Of a DNA stretch of 9,447 nt, positions 1 to 7,379 are shown piece by piece (positions within the stretch are counted from its first letter, which is position 1; every line of letters begins with the position of its first letter). The position numbers and the translations under genes are program-made. Below the pieces are notes generated by a model. The model made no database searches. It was not told the origin of the DNA and saw only the letters and a list, made by a program, of their open reading frames with translations. Origin of the DNA: Tannerella sp. (lineage in GTDB: Bacteria; Bacteroidota; Bacteroidia; Bacteroidales; Tannerellaceae); assembly GCA_031288935.1 (NCBI GenBank), contig JAITQL010000195.1, positions 1 through 9,447 of the forward strand, given 5' to 3'.

Positions 1-1
1 C

Positions 2-91
2 CTGATCCTCACCGCCGAAGCGGAAATGGAAGGCCATACGCCGGCGAAAGTCGTACAGCGGCTGATCGAAAAGGTGGAAGTCCCGAAATAA
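2..91 (+). CDS. MoxR-type AAA+ ATPase, C-terminal tail (cut by window edge)
   Basis: This is the last 29 codons and TAA of a gene that begins before the window. The visible peptide (LILTAEAEMEGHTPAKVVQR, then a short IEKVEVPK end) resembles the C-terminal lid end of MoxR-family AAA+ ATPases, in which a final helix rich in Glu and Ala is followed by an EGxTxxxVxxxIL-type segment and a V-x-V-P ending. No ATP-binding motif is visible because the body lies outside. Established knowledge: MoxR ATPases are chaperone-like and are almost always followed by a DUF58 gene, which is the case here (start 94 bp downstream). The family call depends as much on this neighbour as on the fragment itself. Confidence 0.72.
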   Translation: MILTAEAEMEGHTPAKVVQRLIEKVEVPK

Positions 92-184
92 TGTTGAACG
101 GAGCCGTGAGCATTGAAAACCGGGTGTAACGAAAGGCATTTCGACGCTTTGAATTTTCAATTCCGCATCCCGAATATTGAACGC

Positions 185-1498
185 ATGTATCTGAGCCGGA
201 GATTTTATCTGAGTTGTTTCATTGTCATTGTCCTGTTGCTGTGCGGTTACTTCGTGCCGCTTCTTTTCGTACCGGGAAAAACGGGGGTGGTGGCCATCCT
301 TGCCGCAGCGGTCTTTGACGGATGGCTTTTGTGGAAGAAGAAAAACGGCGTGGATGCGTCGCGAACATGTGCGCCCCGCTTTTCCAACGGCGACGGGAAT
401 CCCGTGCGCATTGCGCTGGAAAACCGTTATCTCTACCCGGTGCACGTGGATGTGACGGACGAGATTCCGGTTGTTTTTCAACGGCGCGATATTCTTTTTC
501 ACGCCGATCTGGCGCCCGGCGCGCGAAAAGAAATACTGTACCGGCTGCGACCCGTCACGCGCGGCGCATACCGTTTCGGACACATCCGTCTCTTCGTCAC
601 CACGCGCCTCGGAATGCTGGAACGGCGCTATACCTGCGGAGAACCGGTCGACATCAAAGTGTATCCCTCCTATCTCATGCTGCACCGGTACGAACTGATG
701 GCCATCAGCAACAATCTGACCGAACTGGGCATCAAACGGATTCGACGCATCGGGCATCACACCGAGTTTGAGCACATCAAGGAATATGTCAAGGGCGACG
801 ACTACCGCACCATCAACTGGAAAGCCAGCGCAAGGCGTCACCAGCTGATGGTGAACACCTATCAGGATGAACGGTCGCAACAGATTTACAGTATCATCGA
901 CAAGGGGCGCATCATGCAGTCCGCCTTCCACGGCATGACACTGCTTGATTATTCCATCAACGCCGCGCTTGTACTTTCGTTCGTCGCCATTCACAGAGAA
1001 GACAAGGCCGGTCTGATTACGTTTGCCGACAATTTTGAAACCTTCCTCCCCGCCTCGAAACAGCCCGGACAAATGCAGTTGATCCTCGAAAGCCTGTACC
1101 GCGAGCAGACTGACTTTGGCGAGAGCGATTATTCATCGCTCTACGTCCATCTGAACAAGCATGTCAGCAAACGCAGCCTGCTACTGATCTATACGAATTT
1201 CGACAGCATCACCGGCATGGAACGGCAGCTGAATTACATGCAGCAACTGTCGCGTCAGCACGTCGTACTGGCAATCTTTTTCGAGAATGCCGAGCTGAAA
1301 ACCTTTGCAGCCCGTTCGCCACATACCGGCGAGGATTATTTCCAGCAGGCGATAGCCGAAAAGTTTATTTTCGAGAAGCAGCACGTGACCAACATCCTCC
1401 GTCAATACGGCATCTATTCCCTGCTGACCACTCCCGACCGGCTTTCAGTCAATGTGATCAACAAATATCTTGAAATGAAAGCCAAACAGATTATTTAG
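185..1498 (+). CDS. DUF58 domain membrane protein (MoxR-associated)
   Basis: A 437-residue protein, normal length for the family. An N-terminal hydrophobic hairpin (about residues 7-49) gives two predicted membrane segments, so the rest should be held at the inner membrane. The DUF58 signature is clear: an arginine-rich lead-in, then EFEHIKEYVKGDDYRTINWK with G204-D205-D206-Y207-R208 and I210-N211-W212, followed by an ASARR...YQDERSQ stretch. The C-terminal half has a von Willebrand A-like fold pattern, but its DKGRIM segment lacks a classical DxSxS metal site, which I believe is common in Bacteroidales members. The open frame extends upstream to a TTG at 113, but I chose ATG 185 because MYLSRRFYL is a typical start just before the first membrane helix and the residues before it resemble no conserved segment. 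It probably acts with the MoxR ATPase encoded upstream in an envelope or aerotolerance complex; that role is inferred from family context. Confidence 0.9.
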   Translation: MYLSRRFYLSCFIVIVLLLCGYFVPLLFVPGKTGVVAILAAAVFDGWLLWKKKNGVDASRTCAPRFSNGDGNPVRIALENRYLYPVHVDVTDEIPVVFQRRDILFHADLAPGARKEILYRLRPVTRGAYRFGHIRLFVTTRLGMLERRYTCGEPVDIKVYPSYLMLHRYELMAISNNLTELGIKRIRRIGHHTEFEHIKEYVKGDDYRTINWKASARRHQLMVNTYQDERSQQIYSIIDKGRIMQSAFHGMTLLDYSINAALVLSFVAIHREDKAGLITFADNFETFLPASKQPGQMQLILESLYREQTDFGESDYSSLYVHLNKHVSKRSLLLIYTNFDSITGMERQLNYMQQLSRQHVVLAIFFENAELKTFAARSPHTGEDYFQQAIAEKFIFEKQHVTNILRQYGIYSLLTTPDRLSVNVINKYLEMKAKQII

Positions 1499-1656
1499 TT
1501 GTTCCGACGCAGTCTTGCATACATCTCTCCTCTTCGTTTTAACTCCATATCCGACAGATCCGGTCAACAATTACTTTAGAGGTAAAAATACTGCCTGTAA
1601 CCGGATATGCAATTTTTCCATTACCCTGTTTTTGTTGATTGCTTCATCAATCCCTG

Positions 1657-1731
1657 TTAAATTACTGCCAAATAAAAGCGTTTTTACTGCTTCCGGATTT
1701 TAGAAACCGTAAAAACCGTCCGGTTTTATCC
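1657..1731. repeat. Solitary diverged copy of the 41-bp repeat family, with leader
   Basis: The segment aligns without gaps to 2700-2753 over 54 bases (about 12 differences by eye). The shared parts include CCAAATAAAAGCGTTTT and ATTTTAGAAACCG. It therefore carries the same leader sequence plus one repeat unit as the array upstream of the gene at 1938-2663, so that gene is bracketed by direct repeats 1043 bp apart. A possible further degenerate half-unit lies at about 1635-1656 (GTTGATT...TTCATC...). This copy can form its own small hairpin from AAACC and GGTTT around 1714-1726. Confidence 0.65.
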
Positions 1732-1789
1732 ACAGTTCATTATTATATAAAGGATGGAATGATAGCACAAAGTGACATGTATCACAAAG

Positions 1790-1797
1790 CAAAGGTA
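1790..1797 (-). promoter_or_regulatory. Orphan -7-like box (TACCTTTG) on the minus strand
   Basis: The minus strand reads TACCTTTG, a perfect match to the Bacteroidota -7 consensus TAnnTTTG. No TTG was found at the expected 19-base distance, and no gene lies downstream on that strand before the antisense of the DUF58 gene. If active it would make a short RNA reading through the solitary repeat at 1657-1731. An 8-base match can occur by chance. Confidence 0.25.
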
Positions 1798-1937
1798 TTT
1801 TATTTTGTCATACCACTGTAAACGCCAAATACTTTGAGAATTGAAATTTTACATGCACAAAACTTTCCGCTAACAGTATACTGCACAAAATGCATATTAT
1901 TTTCACCATGCAAAGACTGTTTATATTGATGATTCAA

Positions 1938-2663
1938 TCAATCTTCCTTCAGGTCGTCCTTTTTCTTTGAAACCAGCGCGTGATAGGTTTTACGAAGATG
2001 ATCCATCTGGTCGAACAGGATCTCAAGTTCATGCGTCGGCGTGAGATTTACAGCCTGTTCCACCAGCGTGCAAAAGTTTTCATAGCTTTTCACGCCTTCC
2101 CGTCTGTATTTTCCTGCCGCATCATCCTTGGCGGCTATTTCTGCATTACGTTCATAATAGAGCATTTCAAAATTGATATTCACGGCATTTAATTCTGTCC
2201 AGAGTGGAGTAATACCTATGATTTCGGCGCTGCCAACAAGTGTTTGATCATTGTTATAGCGACCGATCATTTCGTCAATCAAACCGCTTTCCGTATTCAT
2301 CGCCTGTTTATCAATCGCCCAGTAAGGGGTCAGGAAATGATACAGTATTCTGCCGGCATTTCCCTTTGCGACGTCACTGCTCTTTGCAGCAGTCTTTACA
2401 TCGCGTTTGATTTCCTCAAAAATCCCGTCGCGTTTGATTTCCAACTGTTTCAATTCCGGAGTAAGCATACTGCTCATTGGCCGGTTGAGACGCTTGTCCA
2501 GCTCTATATTGACGGTTTGCAGCTGCGTAAAAGCAGCGTCTATCAAAGCGCCGGCTATACCGTACAACGGTAAAGCAATTTCAATCGTAGACTTGTTCAG
2601 CGTAAACAAATGGCTGAGTTTTAACTGTCCTATGTACAGGGGACTAAATTTTTTTGTTTCCAT
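1938..2663 (-). CDS. DUF6261-like protein of unknown function
   Basis: A 241-residue protein without signal peptide or membrane segment, predicted mostly helical and rich in charged residues, ending in a Lys/Asp-rich tail (SKKKDDLKED). The pattern matches what I recall of the Bacteroidales-restricted DUF6261 family: an N-terminal L-x-I-x-QL segment, a central AALIDAAF-type helix, an LDKxLNR and LTPELKxLExKRD region, and a C-terminal FExLYxERNxEIAAKD plus YxxFCxLVEQAVNL block. No catalytic motif is visible and the biochemical role is unknown. It stands alone on the minus strand in AT-rich DNA, between the DUF58 gene and mnmA. The ATG is preceded by an AT-rich leader (AATTAAAATG) and, 37 bp upstream, by a leader sequence and the 41-bp repeat array. 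The flanking direct repeats suggest that the gene and its repeats form one unit. Family assignment is moderate; coding status is strong. Confidence 0.8.
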   Translation of the reverse strand: METKKFSPLYIGQLKLSHLFTLNKSTIEIALPLYGIAGALIDAAFTQLQTVNIELDKRLNRPMSSMLTPELKQLEIKRDGIFEEIKRDVKTAAKSSDVAKGNAGRILYHFLTPYWAIDKQAMNTESGLIDEMIGRYNNDQTLVGSAEIIGITPLWTELNAVNINFEMLYYERNAEIAAKDDAAGKYRREGVKSYENFCTLVEQAVNLTPTHELEILFDQMDHLRKTYHALVSKKKDDLKED

Positions 2664-2699
2664 TTTAATTCATTTCAATTGATTTATATTCAGTTCTTA

Positions 2700-2961
2700 T
2701 TAAATTGTCTCCAAATAAAAGCGTTTTCATCTCTTCTAAATTTTAGAAACCGCAAAACCGGTTGATTTCATCCCTTCTAAATTTTAGAAACCGCAAAACC
2801 GGTTGATTTCATCCCTTCTAAATTTTAGAAACCGCAAAACCGGTTGATTTTATCCCTTCTAAATTTTAGAAGCCGCAAAACCGGTTGATTTCATCCCTTC
2901 TAAATTTTAGAAACCGCAAAACCGGTTTTTTTCATCACTGTCAAATTTCAGAAAACATGTC
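2700..2961. repeat. 41-bp tandem repeat array upstream of the DUF6261-like gene
   Basis: Five copies start at 2734, 2775, 2816, 2857 and 2898, exactly 41 bp apart, each containing CTAAATTTTAGAAACCGC and AAAACCGGTT. Differences are rare (AAGCCG for AAACCG in copy 4, TTTTATCC for TTTCATCC after copy 3, a T-run at the end of copy 5). A sixth, clearly degenerate unit starts at about 2939. A 24-bp leader (2700-2723) precedes the first unit and recurs at 1657-1680. Each unit holds two inverted repeats: TTCTAAA-T-TTTAGAA, and AACCG-CAAAAC-CGGTT, overlapping by one base. There are no variable spacers, so it is not a CRISPR array. It fills the region just upstream of the gene start at 2663. Confidence 0.93.
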
Positions 2962-3190
2962 TTTCTGTATTTTACCCCGTTTTTCATTTATGTTTGAAAT
3001 AAAAACGCCCAAAGATAGATTTATTTTTTTGATATGGCTGTATTTTCACGTTATTTATATATATTATCAATTCCTTGCCTTGTATACGTGGTGATTTGCA
3101 GCAGAAAAATGCGGTGTGCAGGCATATTCATACTCGAAACATGCAGAAAATCTTTCGGTATCGGTGTCCGGGAACTGGATAAACCCGAAA
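2962..3190. other. AT-rich intergenic spacer
   Basis: Between the repeat array and the mnmA terminator no gene is supported. The only sites noted are the -7-like boxes on the minus strand at 3010-3017 and on the plus strand at 2989-2996; neither has a recognisable -33 element. Confidence 0.55.
3010..3017 (-). promoter_or_regulatory. Candidate -7 box (TATCTTTG) for the DUF6261-like gene and array
   Basis: The minus strand reads TATCTTTG, matching TAnnTTTG. Transcription from here would run through the whole 41-bp array and into the gene starting at 2663, giving a leader of roughly 340 nt. No TTG was found 19 bases upstream, so the call is tentative. A start inside or after the array is equally possible. 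Confidence 0.3.
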
Positions 3191-3223
3191 AAAAAGTGCG
3201 GGATTTTGCATCCCGCACTTTTT
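3191..3223. terminator. Strong intrinsic terminator, bidirectional; serves mnmA
   Basis: A perfect 14-bp inverted repeat (AAAAAGTGCGGGAT at 3191-3204, ATCCCGCACTTTTT at 3210-3223) encloses the 5-nt loop TTTGC. The run of A on the left becomes a U-tract on the minus strand, 34 bp after the mnmA stop codon. The T-run on the right would also stop plus-strand transcription from the repeat region. Confidence 0.92.
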
Positions 3224-3256
3224 AACGCTTGCACGTTTAAGATTGGCGCCTTGAAT

Positions 3257-4321
3257 TTAGAGAATCATCCCGCTGCCAATGCAGAGGCGGCTCTGCCGGT
3301 CGTAGACCACGGCAAACTGTCCGGGTGCGATTCCCTGGATTTTGCGGTCGCTGTCAATGCGGTACAGGTCGCCTGTCCGGCAGATCCGGCCAGGCGTAAA
3401 GTCCGGCGTATGGCGGATTTTGAACGTGATTTCGCGGGCATCGTCAAACTCGCCCCACGGATCCTCCGTGATAAAGTGGAATCCGTGCATCCGTATCGTC
3501 CTGCCGTATTGCGTTTCCGGGTCGTAACCGTTGGAGACGAAGAGGAGGTTCCGCTCGATGTCCTTCTTGATGACAAACCACGGGCCGCCGCTTAATCCCA
3601 GCCCTTTTCGCTGTCCGATGGTGTGAAACCAGTATCCGTTGTGCGTGCCCAGCGTTTTACCGGTTTCCCATTCGACGATCTTGCCCGTTTGCCGACCCAG
3701 GTAGCGTTCTATAAAGTCGTTGTAGTTGATTTTTCCCAGAAAACAGATGCCCTGACTGTCTTTCCGCCGGGCGCTCGGCAGGTGGTGCGTCGCCGCAATA
3801 GCGCGGACTTCGCTTTTCAACAGATGACCGACGGGAAAGATCAGTTTTGCGATTTGCAGATTTGTGATTTGCGCCAGGAAATCGGTCTGATCCTTCAAGG
3901 AATCTTTCGCCGTCGAAAGCCACGTCTTCCCGTCTATTTCCGTTGTGGTGGCATAGTGTCCCGTCGCGATTTTATCGAACTCCTTCCCCCACTTGTCTTC
4001 AAAACAGCCGAACTTGATGTACTTGTTGCACATCACGTCCGGATTGGGCGTCAGGCCGCGCTTCACCGAATCAATCGTATAGCTGACCACCTTCTCCCAG
4101 TATTCCTCGTGCAGCGAAACCGTCTCGAACCGGCAGCCGTATTTCTTCGCAAGAAAGGAGGTCATCTCGATATCCTCCTCCGCGGGGCAATCCACGTACC
4201 CGTCCTTCTCTTCCATTCCGATGCGGATGTAAAAGATGACCGGGTCGTGACCTTCCTCCTTCAACCGGTGGACAACAACCGAACTGTCCACTCCACCGGA
4301 TACCAGCGCTGCGATTCTCAT
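3257..4321 (-). CDS. mnmA: tRNA-specific 2-thiouridylase MnmA
   Basis: A 354-residue cytoplasmic enzyme that activates U34 of tRNA Lys, Glu and Gln with ATP and inserts sulphur received from a persulphide relay, giving the s2U of mnm5s2U-type wobble bases. Sequence support: N-terminal PP-loop SGGVDSS (residues 8-14), the [13 protein letters not shown] motif with nucleophile C98, the ATGHYA motif (119-124), and [11 protein letters not shown] with the second active cysteine C193. [14 protein letters not shown] and a C-terminal beta-barrel ending in [20 protein letters not shown] complete the architecture. The segment KDQTDFL (143-149) replaces the KDQSYFL of the E. coli protein; I think this is usual in one Bacteroidota subgroup. 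The ATG is supported by the PP-loop position and by a -7 box about 30 bp upstream. It is divergent from queC and followed by a strong terminator, so probably monocistronic. Bacteroidota often carry more than one MnmA paralogue, so numbering is left open. Confidence 0.96.
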   Translation of the reverse strand: MRIAALVSGGVDSSVVVHRLKEEGHDPVIFYIRIGMEEKDGYVDCPAEEDIEMTSFLAKKYGCRFETVSLHEEYWEKVVSYTIDSVKRGLTPNPDVMCNKYIKFGCFEDKWGKEFDKIATGHYATTTEIDGKTWLSTAKDSLKDQTDFLAQITNLQIAKLIFPVGHLLKSEVRAIAATHHLPSARRKDSQGICFLGKINYNDFIERYLGRQTGKIVEWETGKTLGTHNGYWFHTIGQRKGLGLSGGPWFVIKKDIERNLLFVSNGYDPETQYGRTIRMHGFHFITEDPWGEFDDAREITFKIRHTPDFTPGRICRTGDLYRIDSDRKIQGIAPGQFAVVYDRQSRLCIGSGMIL

Positions 4322-4348
4322 TTTTCTTTATTTTATTGATAGCGACGG

Positions 4349-4356
4349 CAAAGGTA
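4349..4356 (-). promoter_or_regulatory. mnmA promoter -7 box (TACCTTTG)
   Basis: The minus strand reads TACCTTTG, a perfect TAnnTTTG match, 27 bp before the mnmA ATG; this implies a leader of about 20 nt. At the 19-base spacing the -33 position reads TTC rather than TTG, so the upstream element is degenerate. Confidence 0.6.
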
Positions 4357-4474
4357 CGAAAAAAACGGACGGTGCGAATGCATGTGCGAAAGCGAAACGA
4401 ACCGCCTGCAAACAGCTCCGGGCGGGTACTTGCCCGTTCATGAACACAGGTGCATCTTCCCGCCGCGGCATACC

Positions 4475-4495
4475 TGAATCTTGAATGTTGAATCT
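4475..4495 (+). repeat. Triplicated 7-bp repeat (TGAATCT/TGAATGT/TGAATCT)
   Basis: Three consecutive heptads TGAATCT, TGAATGT and TGAATCT overlap the -33 element of the queC promoter. An inverted 13-bp match (TTCAACATTCAAG) lies at 8511-8523 just after the last gene of the operon. Confidence 0.6.
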
Positions 4496-4510
4496 TTTAT
4501 CGTACCTTTG
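4481..4510 (+). promoter_or_regulatory. Bacteroidota-type promoter of the queC operon
   Basis: TTG at 4481-4483 (-33) and TACCTTTG at 4503-4510 (-7) are separated by exactly 19 bases, the spacing of the Bacteroidota primary sigma factor consensus. Transcription would start near 4516, giving a leader of about 35 nt ahead of the ATG at 4551. No preQ1 riboswitch fits into that short leader. Confidence 0.75.
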
Positions 4511-4550
4511 CGGCCGTGTGCTTGCATAACCACGTTAAAAACAAGAAAAA

Positions 4551-5228
4551 ATGAATGATACGGATGCTGCGCTTGTCTGCTTTTCCGGCGGACAGGATTC
4601 TACAACCTGCCTGTTTTGGGCAAAGAAACGGTTTGAGAGGGTGGAAGCCCTCTGCTTTACTTACGGGCAGAAACACGTGCTCGAAGCCGGGGTCGCGCGA
4701 AAGATTGCCGACCGGGCACAAACGCCCTTCCATCTGATGGATATTTCCCAGCTGGCGCATCTGTCGCCCAATTCACTTACCGACAGTTCGATCGAAATGG
4801 ACATGGAGGCGCCTCCCGGCGGCTATCCGAACACGTTCGTGCCGGGACGCAACCTGGTGTTCCTCACCTTTGCCGCCATCCTGGCGCGCAGCAGGCAGAT
4901 CTTTCATCTGGTGACCGGCGTTTCGGAAGCCGATTTCAGCGGATACCCGGATTGCAGGGATACGTTTATCCGTTCGCTGAACGTGACGCTGAACCTGGCC
5001 ATGGACGAACAGTTTGTCATCCACACGCCCCTCATGAACCGGGACAAGTGCGAGGTGTGGCGGCTGGCCGACGAACTGGGCGTCTTTGAAACGGTACGTA
5101 CGCAGACGCTGACCTGCTACAACGGCATCCCGGCGGACGGCTGCGGGCACTGTCCCGCCTGCCGGCTGCGTCGCGAAGGACTGGAGAAGTACCTGCGCTT
5201 GCGCCCGTATAAACAAAATCAAGTATAA
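4551..5228 (+). CDS. queC: 7-cyano-7-deazaguanine synthase QueC
   Basis: A 225-residue cytoplasmic enzyme converting 7-carboxy-7-deazaguanine to preQ0 with ATP and ammonia, a step of queuosine biosynthesis. The PP-loop FSGGQDS (residues 11-17) opens the protein. The family signatures FVPGRN (96-101) and DFSGYPDCR (128-136) follow. Four C-terminal cysteines, C189, C198, C201 and C204 (CYNG...CGHCPAC), form the structural zinc site. All key residues are intact and the length is typical. The start ATG follows an A-rich leader (AACAAGAAAAA) and places the PP-loop at the usual position. It is the first gene of a four-gene operon; queF begins 4 bp after its stop. QueD and QueE are not in the window, so the upstream part of the pathway must be encoded elsewhere or preQ0 obtained otherwise. 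Confidence 0.96.
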   Translation: MNDTDAALVCFSGGQDSTTCLFWAKKRFERVEALCFTYGQKHVLEAGVARKIADRAQTPFHLMDISQLAHLSPNSLTDSSIEMDMEAPPGGYPNTFVPGRNLVFLTFAAILARSRQIFHLVTGVSEADFSGYPDCRDTFIRSLNVTLNLAMDEQFVIHTPLMNRDKCEVWRLADELGVFETVRTQTLTCYNGIPADGCGHCPACRLRREGLEKYLRLRPYKQNQV

Positions 5229-5232
5229 GCCT

Positions 5233-5703
5233 GTGGAACGCCTGAAAGAAGAATTGAACGCGCTGGGACGGAAGACGGAATACCCGTCCGGTTATGCGCC
5301 GCAGCTGCTGGAAACGTTTGTGAACCGGCATCCCGAATACGATTACTGGGTACGGCTCCACTGTCCCGAGTTTACGAGCCTGTGTCCCGTTACCGGACAG
5401 CCGGATTTTGCAACCCTGCGGATCGACTACGTCCCGGACGTCCGGATGGTGGAAAGCAAAAGTCTGAAGCTGTATCTCTTCAGCTTCCGCAATCACGGCG
5501 CCTTTCATGAAGACTGCGTCAACCTGATCATGAAAGACCTGATCCGGCTGATGGAACCGAAATACATCGAAGTGACCGGCTTCTTCACGCCGCGCGGAGG
5601 GATCCGCATCCTTCCGTACTGCAACTGCGGGCGGCCGGGAACGAAATATGAATCATGGGCCGAACAGCGGCTCGCCAATTATCCTGTACACGATCATGAG
5701 TAA
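5233..5703 (+). CDS. queF: NADPH-dependent preQ0 reductase QueF (short, unimodular type)
   Basis: A 156-residue protein of the short YkvM-like QueF class (T-fold), reducing the nitrile of preQ0 to the aminomethyl group of preQ1 with two NADPH, directly after QueC. The catalytic cysteine is C51 in [12 protein letters not shown], with the general acid D58 seven residues on. The nitrile-reductase motif ESKSLKLYL begins at E74, and HEDC places H92-E93 for substrate binding. The start is a GTG at 5233, 4 bp after the queC stop; [17 protein letters not shown] aligns with the normal N-terminus of Bacteroidales QueF, whereas no ATG is available nearby. Its last codons overlap the start of the next gene by 8 bp, so translational coupling is likely. 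Nothing appears damaged. Confidence 0.96.
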   Translation: MERLKEELNALGRKTEYPSGYAPQLLETFVNRHPEYDYWVRLHCPEFTSLCPVTGQPDFATLRIDYVPDVRMVESKSLKLYLFSFRNHGAFHEDCVNLIMKDLIRLMEPKYIEVTGFFTPRGGIRILPYCNCGRPGTKYESWAEQRLANYPVHDHE

Positions 5704-7372
5704 AAAAAAGAAAACAAGTCCGGACTGGCTGTTCGAGAGCAGCTGGGAAGTATGCAACAAGGTCGGCGGCATCTACACCGTACTTTCTACCAAGGCCCGG
5801 ACGCTGCACCGGCAGTATGCCGGCAAGGTCGTTTTCGTAGGGCCTGACCTGGGTTCGACCAATGCCGGTTTTGTGGCCGACGAATCGCTTTTCCCCGAAT
5901 GGGCGGCGTATCTCCGGGCGCACGAGCCGCGCCTTCGCGTCCGCATCGGACGCTGGGACGTCTCCGGAAGGCCGCCGGCGCTGCTGGTGGATTTCAAACC
6001 GTTTTTCCCCGACCGCGACGCGCTGTTCTTCGAAATCTGGGAAACGTTCGGCGTGGATTCTTCCGCTGCCTGCGGCGATTACGACGAGTCCTGCATCTTT
6101 GCCTTTGCCGTCGCGCTGACGATACGGAGTTTCTACCGCTTCCACCGCCTGGAAGACCAACGGGTGATTGCCCACTTCAACGAATGGATGCTGGGCATGG
6201 GCTTGCTCTATATCCGGAAACACCTGCCCGCCATCGCCACGGTGTTTACGACACATGCCACCACCGTCGGACGTTCCATCGCCGGAAACGGCAAGCCGCT
6301 TTACGGCTGCATGGAGGGGTTTCAGGGCGACTTGATGGCGAAGGAACTGCACGTGGAGGCCAAACATGGCCTGGAAAAGCAGGCGGCGCATCAGGCGGAC
6401 TGTTTCACGACGGTCAGCGACATCACCGCGCTGGAGTGTACGCAACTGCTGGACAAGACGCCGGACGCGGTTACGCCGAACGGCTTTGAACCCGACTTTG
6501 TTCCGGCGGGCGAGGCCTGCGTTGCCGGGCGTGAAAAGGCGAGGCAGACGCTGCGGAGGGTAGCGGAAAAGCTGCTCGGCGCGCCGGTAGACCCGGAGGC
6601 GTTCCTGATCTCGACCAGCGGACGGTACGAATACCGTAACAAGGGCATCGACGTGTTTATCGACGTGATGAACCGCCTCCGCCTGTCGGGCGAACTGAAG
6701 CGCGAAACGCTGGCCTTCATCCTGGTGCCCGCGTGGGTATACGCGCCGCGGATGGATCTGAAGGCCGCGCTGGAGCAGGACCTCCCGGTGAGCGGTCCCA
6801 TGCAGACGCCCTTCCTCACGCACTGGCTGCGGCAGATGGCCGACGACCGCGTGATGAACTTTATCTTCCACGCCGGATTCGCCAACCTTCCCTCCGACAG
6901 GTTGAAAATCTTCTTCGTGCCCTGCTACATGGACGGCCGCGACGGGATATTCAATCTTCCCTACTACGACCTGCTGATCGGAATGGACGCCACCGTCTAC
7001 CCTTCCTACTACGAACCGTGGGGATACACGCCGCTGGAAAGCGTTGCCTTTGGCGTCCCGACCGTGACGACCGGCCTGGCCGGATTCGGCGCGTGGGCGA
7101 AAACCGTTGTCTCGGGCGAGCGGATCGAAGAGGGCGTCGCCGTTGTCCGGCGCACGGACGACAATTACCTCGAGGTCACGGACGAGATTGTCCGTATCCT
7201 GCTTGCCCTGAACGCGAAGGAAAAGGCGGAACGGGACACGATCCGCACCGCCTGTTTCGACCTGGCGGCCAAGGCGGAATGGAAGCGGTTCATCGCCTGC
7301 TACGACGGCGCCTACGGGAAAGCCCTTGTCCGGGCGGCGCAAAGAAATGGAATACATCAAACCGTTAAATAA
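5696..7372 (+). CDS. Glycogen/starch synthase, GT3 family
   Basis: A 558-residue glycosyltransferase of the GT3 (animal/fungal glycogen synthase) family, transferring glucose from a nucleotide sugar to the non-reducing end of glycogen. The N-terminal donor-loop motif [14 protein letters not shown] (from residue 21), [14 protein letters not shown] in the middle, and [18 protein letters not shown] with E440 and E448, followed by [12 protein letters not shown], are diagnostic. It is shorter than yeast and mammalian enzymes (about 700 residues) and lacks the C-terminal phosphorylated regulatory extension. The segment AHFNEW has N162 where I recall a histidine (HEW) in eukaryotic members. The frame is open up to an ATG at 5648, inside queF, but ATG 5696 is preferred: [17 protein letters not shown] matches the family start and gives an 8-bp overlap with queF. 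Whether UDP- or ADP-glucose is the donor cannot be told. Third gene of the queC operon. Confidence 0.92.
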   Translation: MSKKKKTSPDWLFESSWEVCNKVGGIYTVLSTKARTLHRQYAGKVVFVGPDLGSTNAGFVADESLFPEWAAYLRAHEPRLRVRIGRWDVSGRPPALLVDFKPFFPDRDALFFEIWETFGVDSSAACGDYDESCIFAFAVALTIRSFYRFHRLEDQRVIAHFNEWMLGMGLLYIRKHLPAIATVFTTHATTVGRSIAGNGKPLYGCMEGFQGDLMAKELHVEAKHGLEKQAAHQADCFTTVSDITALECTQLLDKTPDAVTPNGFEPDFVPAGEACVAGREKARQTLRRVAEKLLGAPVDPEAFLISTSGRYEYRNKGIDVFIDVMNRLRLSGELKRETLAFILVPAWVYAPRMDLKAALEQDLPVSGPMQTPFLTHWLRQMADDRVMNFIFHAGFANLPSDRLKIFFVPCYMDGRDGIFNLPYYDLLIGMDATVYPSYYEPWGYTPLESVAFGVPTVTTGLAGFGAWAKTVVSGERIEEGVAVVRRTDDNYLEVTDEIVRILLALNAKEKAERDTIRTACFDLAAKAEWKRFIACYDGAYGKALVRAAQRNGIHQTVK

Positions 7373-7379
7373 ATAAACT

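Larger units (their letters stand above)
1499..1937. other. AT-rich intergenic region
   Basis: No convincing gene is present; short open frames here have no recognisable motif. It holds a weak inverted repeat (ATCCGGT at 1558-1564 and ACCGGAT at 1600-1606, 35-nt loop), a diverged copy of the 41-bp repeat family (1657-1731) and a minus-strand TACCTTTG box (1790-1797). No clear terminator for the MoxR/DUF58 operon was found. Confidence 0.6.

Noticed and set aside
113..184. Upstream extension of the DUF58 protein from a TTG at 113
   Set aside because: The extra 24 residues are not family-like and precede a typical MYLSRR start at ATG 185.
1558..1606. Inverted repeat ATCCGGT/ACCGGAT as a terminator of the MoxR/DUF58 operon
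   Set aside because: Only 7 bp with a 35-nt loop and no good T-run directly after it; too weak to call.
2700..2961. CRISPR array
   Set aside because: The 41-bp units follow each other without unique spacers and there are no cas genes in the window.
2989..2996. Plus-strand -7-like box TATGTTTG
   Set aside because: No -33 element and no plus-strand gene downstream before the terminator at 3191-3223; a chance match in AT-rich DNA is the simplest reading.
3623..4339. A 238-codon plus-strand open frame opposite mnmA
   Set aside because: It is antisense to a gene with all catalytic motifs intact and shows no motif of its own.
4511..4550. preQ1 riboswitch ahead of queC
   Set aside because: The predicted leader is only about 35 nt and does not show the C-rich loop and A-rich pairing tail expected of a preQ1-I element.
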